A stretch of DNA of 8,242 bases. Source: Bacteroidales bacterium (GTDB lineage Bacteria; Bacteroidota; Bacteroidia; Bacteroidales; UBA3824). Position numbers and translations under genes: made by a program. Within the stretch, counting starts at the first letter, position 1; every line of letters starts with the position of its first letter. Below are positions 5,270-8,242 of the stretch, in pieces. The stretch is from NCBI GenBank assembly GCA_016287995.1, contig JAEEXW010000106.1, positions 1 through 8,242 on the forward strand, written 5' to 3'. The notes beneath the pieces were generated by a model. The model did not search any database. It was not told the origin of the DNA and saw only the letters and a program-made list of their open reading frames with translations.

Positions 5270-8242
5270 ATGAAAGACAAGTTAAACAGAAAAGTCTGCT
5301 CCTTTAATCTGAGGGCGGTTTTGCTGACAATGATGTTAACATTGTTCTGCGGATTGCTTTCGGCACAGGCTCAGACCAAGCAAATCACGGGAACGGTTAC
5401 CGACGAAGCCGGACAACCGTTGCCAGGTGTTACCGTGATGGTGGAAGGCACCACCTCAGGTACGATTACCGATTTGGACGGTAAATATCAAATTACCGTT
5501 CCTAATGGTGCAAAACTCGTTTTCTCGTTTATCGGTTATGAAAACGTTACGATGGTGGCTACCAACAACCTCAAAGTAACGATGTCCGAAAACACAAAGG
5601 AGATTGACGAGGTTGTCGTTGTCGGTTACGGACAACAAAAGAAAGCATCAGTCGTAGGTGCTATTACGCAGGCAAATGCCGAGGTTTTGCAGCGTACTAC
5701 TGGTGTCAGCGACCTTGGTACGGCTCTTACCGGTAATCTTCCCGGTCTTGTAACCATTCAATCTACCGGTATGCCCGGTTCGGAGAACCCTTCGATGATT
5801 ATTCGTGGTTCAAGTTCTTGGAACGGTTCCGACCCGCTCGTTCTTGTAGACGGTATCGAACGTCCTATGTCGAGTGTGGATATTTCGTCAGTAGAGAGTA
5901 TTTCGGTTTTGAAAGACGCATCGGCTACCGCAATCTATGGTGTTAAAGGTGCTAACGGTGTTGTTATCATCACAACAAAACGTGGTAAAGAAGGTCGTGC
6001 ACAAATCAACGTTTCTGGTTCTACTACATTAAAAGTGGTATCAAAACTTCCCGGTAAACTTGATTCTTACGATGCTCTTATGGCAACCAATAGGGCTATC
6101 GAGCACGAACTCAACCTCAATCCCGACTCTTGGAAGGATATGAACTCACAAGAGTTTATCAACAACTACCGTTATCGTGATGCTAACGCAACTGACGAGT
6201 TCGGTAATTTGCTTACAGAGCGTTATCCTAATGTAGATTGGCAAGATTACTTGTTCAAAAACTATGCAACTGCACAGACCGCCAACGTTTCAGTAATGGG
6301 TGGTAGCAAGGTAGTTCGTTATTTCTCATCAGTGGATTATGCTCATGAAGGCGACCTTTTTAAGGATTTTGAAAATGCCAGAGGTTATAAGTCAGGTTAC
6401 AACTACAACCGTGTTAACGTACGTTCAAACCTCGACTTCAATATTACAAAGTATACAGTATTGAAAACGAACCTCGCAGGAAGCGCGGCTATACAACGTA
6501 CTCCGTGGTCTAACTCAGGTTATTCTTCAATGGGTGAATGGCAGTTGGCTCAGCAGTGGGCAGGTGCTTACAACATTGCACCGGATGTATTCATGCCTCG
6601 ATATGCTGATGGTTCTTGGGGAGCAAACCTTGACCCCGTTACCTCAGGTTATTCAAATGCAACTAACTCTGCTGCTAATGTGGGCTTGGGTGGAAACCAA
6701 AGAAAAACCACTACCAACATCGCTACCGACCTTATTTTGGAGCAGGACTTGAAGTTTGTTACCGAAGGTCTTTCTTTTACAGGTATGGTTTCATGGGATA
6801 ACAGATTCGAGGAAACCGGCCGTGGTATCAACGACCTTTATCACAATCCTCGTTACAAATCAATTGACCCGAAAACTGGTATAGTTTATTACGATCCTGC
6901 TGACAACAAAGAAAAGTCTAACGAGTTTGACTATACAGACCCGATTGCTTGGTCTACTGGTAACGGACAACTTAATAGTTGGTCTACTTTCCGTCGTTTC
7001 AACTATCAGTTCCGTCTCAACTACGACAAGACTATCGGAAAACACAACTTTACAGTCATGGGACTTTTCGAGCGTCAGGAGAATACTTCTGGTTCAGATA
7101 TTCCCGCACGTCGTGAGAACTGGGCGTTCCGTGTAACCTACAACTGGAACAGCAAATACTTTGCTGAATACAACGGCGCATACAACGGTTCTGAAAAATT
7201 CTCTGAGGACAACCGTTTCGCATTCTTCAACTCAGGTGCTATTGGTTGGACAATCTCTCAGGAGTCTTTCATGGACAACCTTCGTGAAAGCGGTATTATC
7301 AACAACTTGAAATTGCGTTTGTCTTACGGTGAAATCGGAGACGATAACGTTTACAAACGTTGGCTTTATGCTTCAACATGGGCTTTGGGTACTGCATTCG
7401 GCGGATCTGAATCGTCAGCACTTATGAGAGAAAAACCAAGAGGAGGCGATGGTAAGAGTCCTTATCAATTCTATCGTGAAAACACCGTTGGTAACCCCGA
7501 TGTACATTGGGAGGTTGTTAGAAAATTCAACGTTGGTCTTGATTATGGTTTCTTGAACGATATGTTTAGAGGTTCGGTTGAGTACTTCCGCGACAAGAGA
7601 ACTGACATCCTTGTAAACGGCGATCAACGTGCTATTCCGGCTTACTTCGGTCAAGACGCTCCGACTGCTAACCTTGGAGAAGTTAAGTCTCACGGTTTTG
7701 AAGTTGAACTCAAATTCAACAAAGATATCAAAGCAGTTAAAGGTCTTAACGTTTGGGCTAACCTTAATATGAACCATGCTGAAAACGAAATCATCGTAAA
7801 AGATGACCCCGAATTTTATCCTTCTTACCGCAAGCAAGCAGGATATGCAATCGGACAAACTCGTTCATTTATTGACGGTGGTTTTATGCAGACATACGAT
7901 GACGTTTATGCTTCTCCGGCTTATGATGCACAGGAAGAAAACAAGATTCCTGGTGATTATTATATCGTGGACTTCAACGGTGATGGCGTTATCAACAACG
8001 ATGACTCTGCTCCCGTTTATTATTCGGGTACTCCGCAAAACTCTTACAACGCTACCCTTGGTGTTAACTACAAAGGCTGGTCGGTATTCGCTCAGTTCTA
8101 TGGCGTAAACAATGTAACTCGTGATGTTCCGCTCGGCTCTTTTGGTAACAACCGTATGCACAACGTTTACGACAACGGTACATGGTGGGCTGACGATCAT
8201 GAGGGCGCAGAAATGAGAACTCCGAGATGGAATACTCAGTCT
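5270..8242 (+). CDS. SusC-like TonB-dependent outer membrane transporter, 3' end beyond window
   Basis: Outer membrane transporter of the SusC/RagA family, expected to import glycan oligomers with a SusD-like lipoprotein and TonB energy. Visible are 991 codons, open to the right edge; SusC proteins are usually about 1000-1100 residues, so only the last barrel strands are missing. A signal peptide spans residues 1-34 (cleavage likely SAQA|Q). Residues about 39-106 form the carboxypeptidase-D regulatory-like domain (QITGTVTDEAGQPLPGVTV). A TonB-box-like EVVVVGYG is at 114-121. The plug, about 125-245, contains MIIRGSSS, LVDGIE and the family signature YGVKGANGVVIITTKRG (223-239). The remainder is beta-barrel. 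An acidic DFNGDGVINNDD loop at 901-912 fits the DxNxDGxIxxxD calcium-site pattern often seen late in SusC proteins. Arginine is mostly CGT and asparagine mostly AAC, a stronger bias than in the esterase gene, suggesting high expression. The start has an A/T-rich leader. Substrate xylan is inferred from neighbours only. Confidence 0.95.
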   Translation, partial: MKDKLNRKVCSFNLRAVLLTMMLTLFCGLLSAQAQTKQITGTVTDEAGQPLPGVTVMVEGTTSGTITDLDGKYQITVPNGAKLVFSFIGYENVTMVATNNLKVTMSENTKEIDEVVVVGYGQQKKASVVGAITQANAEVLQRTTGVSDLGTALTGNLPGLVTIQSTGMPGSENPSMIIRGSSSWNGSDPLVLVDGIERPMSSVDISSVESISVLKDASATAIYGVKGANGVVIITTKRGKEGRAQINVSGSTTLKVVSKLPGKLDSYDALMATNRAIEHELNLNPDSWKDMNSQEFINNYRYRDANATDEFGNLLTERYPNVDWQDYLFKNYATAQTANVSVMGGSKVVRYFSSVDYAHEGDLFKDFENARGYKSGYNYNRVNVRSNLDFNITKYTVLKTNLAGSAAIQRTPWSNSGYSSMGEWQLAQQWAGAYNIAPDVFMPRYADGSWGANLDPVTSGYSNATNSAANVGLGGNQRKTTTNIATDLILEQDLKFVTEGLSFTGMVSWDNRFEETGRGINDLYHNPRYKSIDPKTGIVYYDPADNKEKSNEFDYTDPIAWSTGNGQLNSWSTFRRFNYQFRLNYDKTIGKHNFTVMGLFERQENTSGSDIPARRENWAFRVTYNWNSKYFAEYNGAYNGSEKFSEDNRFAFFNSGAIGWTISQESFMDNLRESGIINNLKLRLSYGEIGDDNVYKRWLYASTWALGTAFGGSESSALMREKPRGGDGKSPYQFYRENTVGNPDVHWEVVRKFNVGLDYGFLNDMFRGSVEYFRDKRTDILVNGDQRAIPAYFGQDAPTANLGEVKSHGFEVELKFNKDIKAVKGLNVWANLNMNHAENEIIVKDDPEFYPSYRKQAGYAIGQTRSFIDGGFMQTYDDVYASPAYDAQEENKIPGDYYIVDFNGDGVINNDDSAPVYYSGTPQNSYNATLGVNYKGWSVFAQFYGVNNVTRDVPLGSFGNNRMHNVYDNGTWWADDHEGAEMRTPRWNTQS

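Noticed and set aside
7415..8200. Minus-strand open frames at 7415-7858 and 7865-8200
   Set aside because: Both are antisense to SusC barrel sequence that continues without interruption on the plus strand.

Overview
The window looks like part of a polysaccharide utilisation locus (PUL) for acetylated and probably feruloylated xylan from a Bacteroidota genome, most likely Bacteroidales. The signs are a SusC-type TonB-dependent transporter with a carboxypeptidase-like N-terminal domain, a lipoprotein glycoside hydrolase, A-rich leaders without Shine-Dalgarno sites before the genes, and a perfect Bacteroides-type -7 box (TAAATTTG). Coding DNA has moderate GC and the intergenic regions are very AT-rich. 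I cannot name a genus.

Layout: (1) On the minus strand, positions 2733 down to 1 hold a two-gene transcription unit. A GH43 lipoprotein comes first, and an M23 zinc metallopeptidase follows with zero intergenic bases (TAA directly followed by ATG). The M23 gene runs off the left edge. (2) Positions 2734-2904 are a short divergent promoter region. It holds a 9-bp direct repeat, a 12-bp-arm inverted repeat, a -7 box and a 14-bp perfect palindrome. (3) On the plus strand, 2905-4839 encodes a secreted fused esterase: an N-terminal CE6/SASA-type domain, a middle CBM48-like beta-sandwich and a C-terminal CE1 esterase. A clear intrinsic terminator follows. (4) Positions 4840-5269 are a 430-bp gene-free leader. 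It carries two more copies of the 9-bp repeat, a 13-bp palindrome and an AT hairpin next to the next start codon. (5) From 5270 to the right edge lies a susC-like gene (991 codons visible, 3' end missing); a susD partner would be expected just beyond.

Inferred division of labour: the transporter imports xylo-oligosaccharides through the outer membrane, the GH43 lipoprotein removes arabinofuranosyl or xylosyl units, and the fused esterase strips acetyl and feruloyl groups. The M23 protein has no obvious role in glycan use and probably acts on peptidoglycan; its link to the locus is positional. The 9-bp motif TTTGAAACA, present twice in each intergenic region, suggests a shared regulator. No regulator gene, RNA gene, mobile element or CRISPR array is visible. 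The enzyme content is a recognisable PUL type, not a new system; the least explained part is the intergenic DNA.
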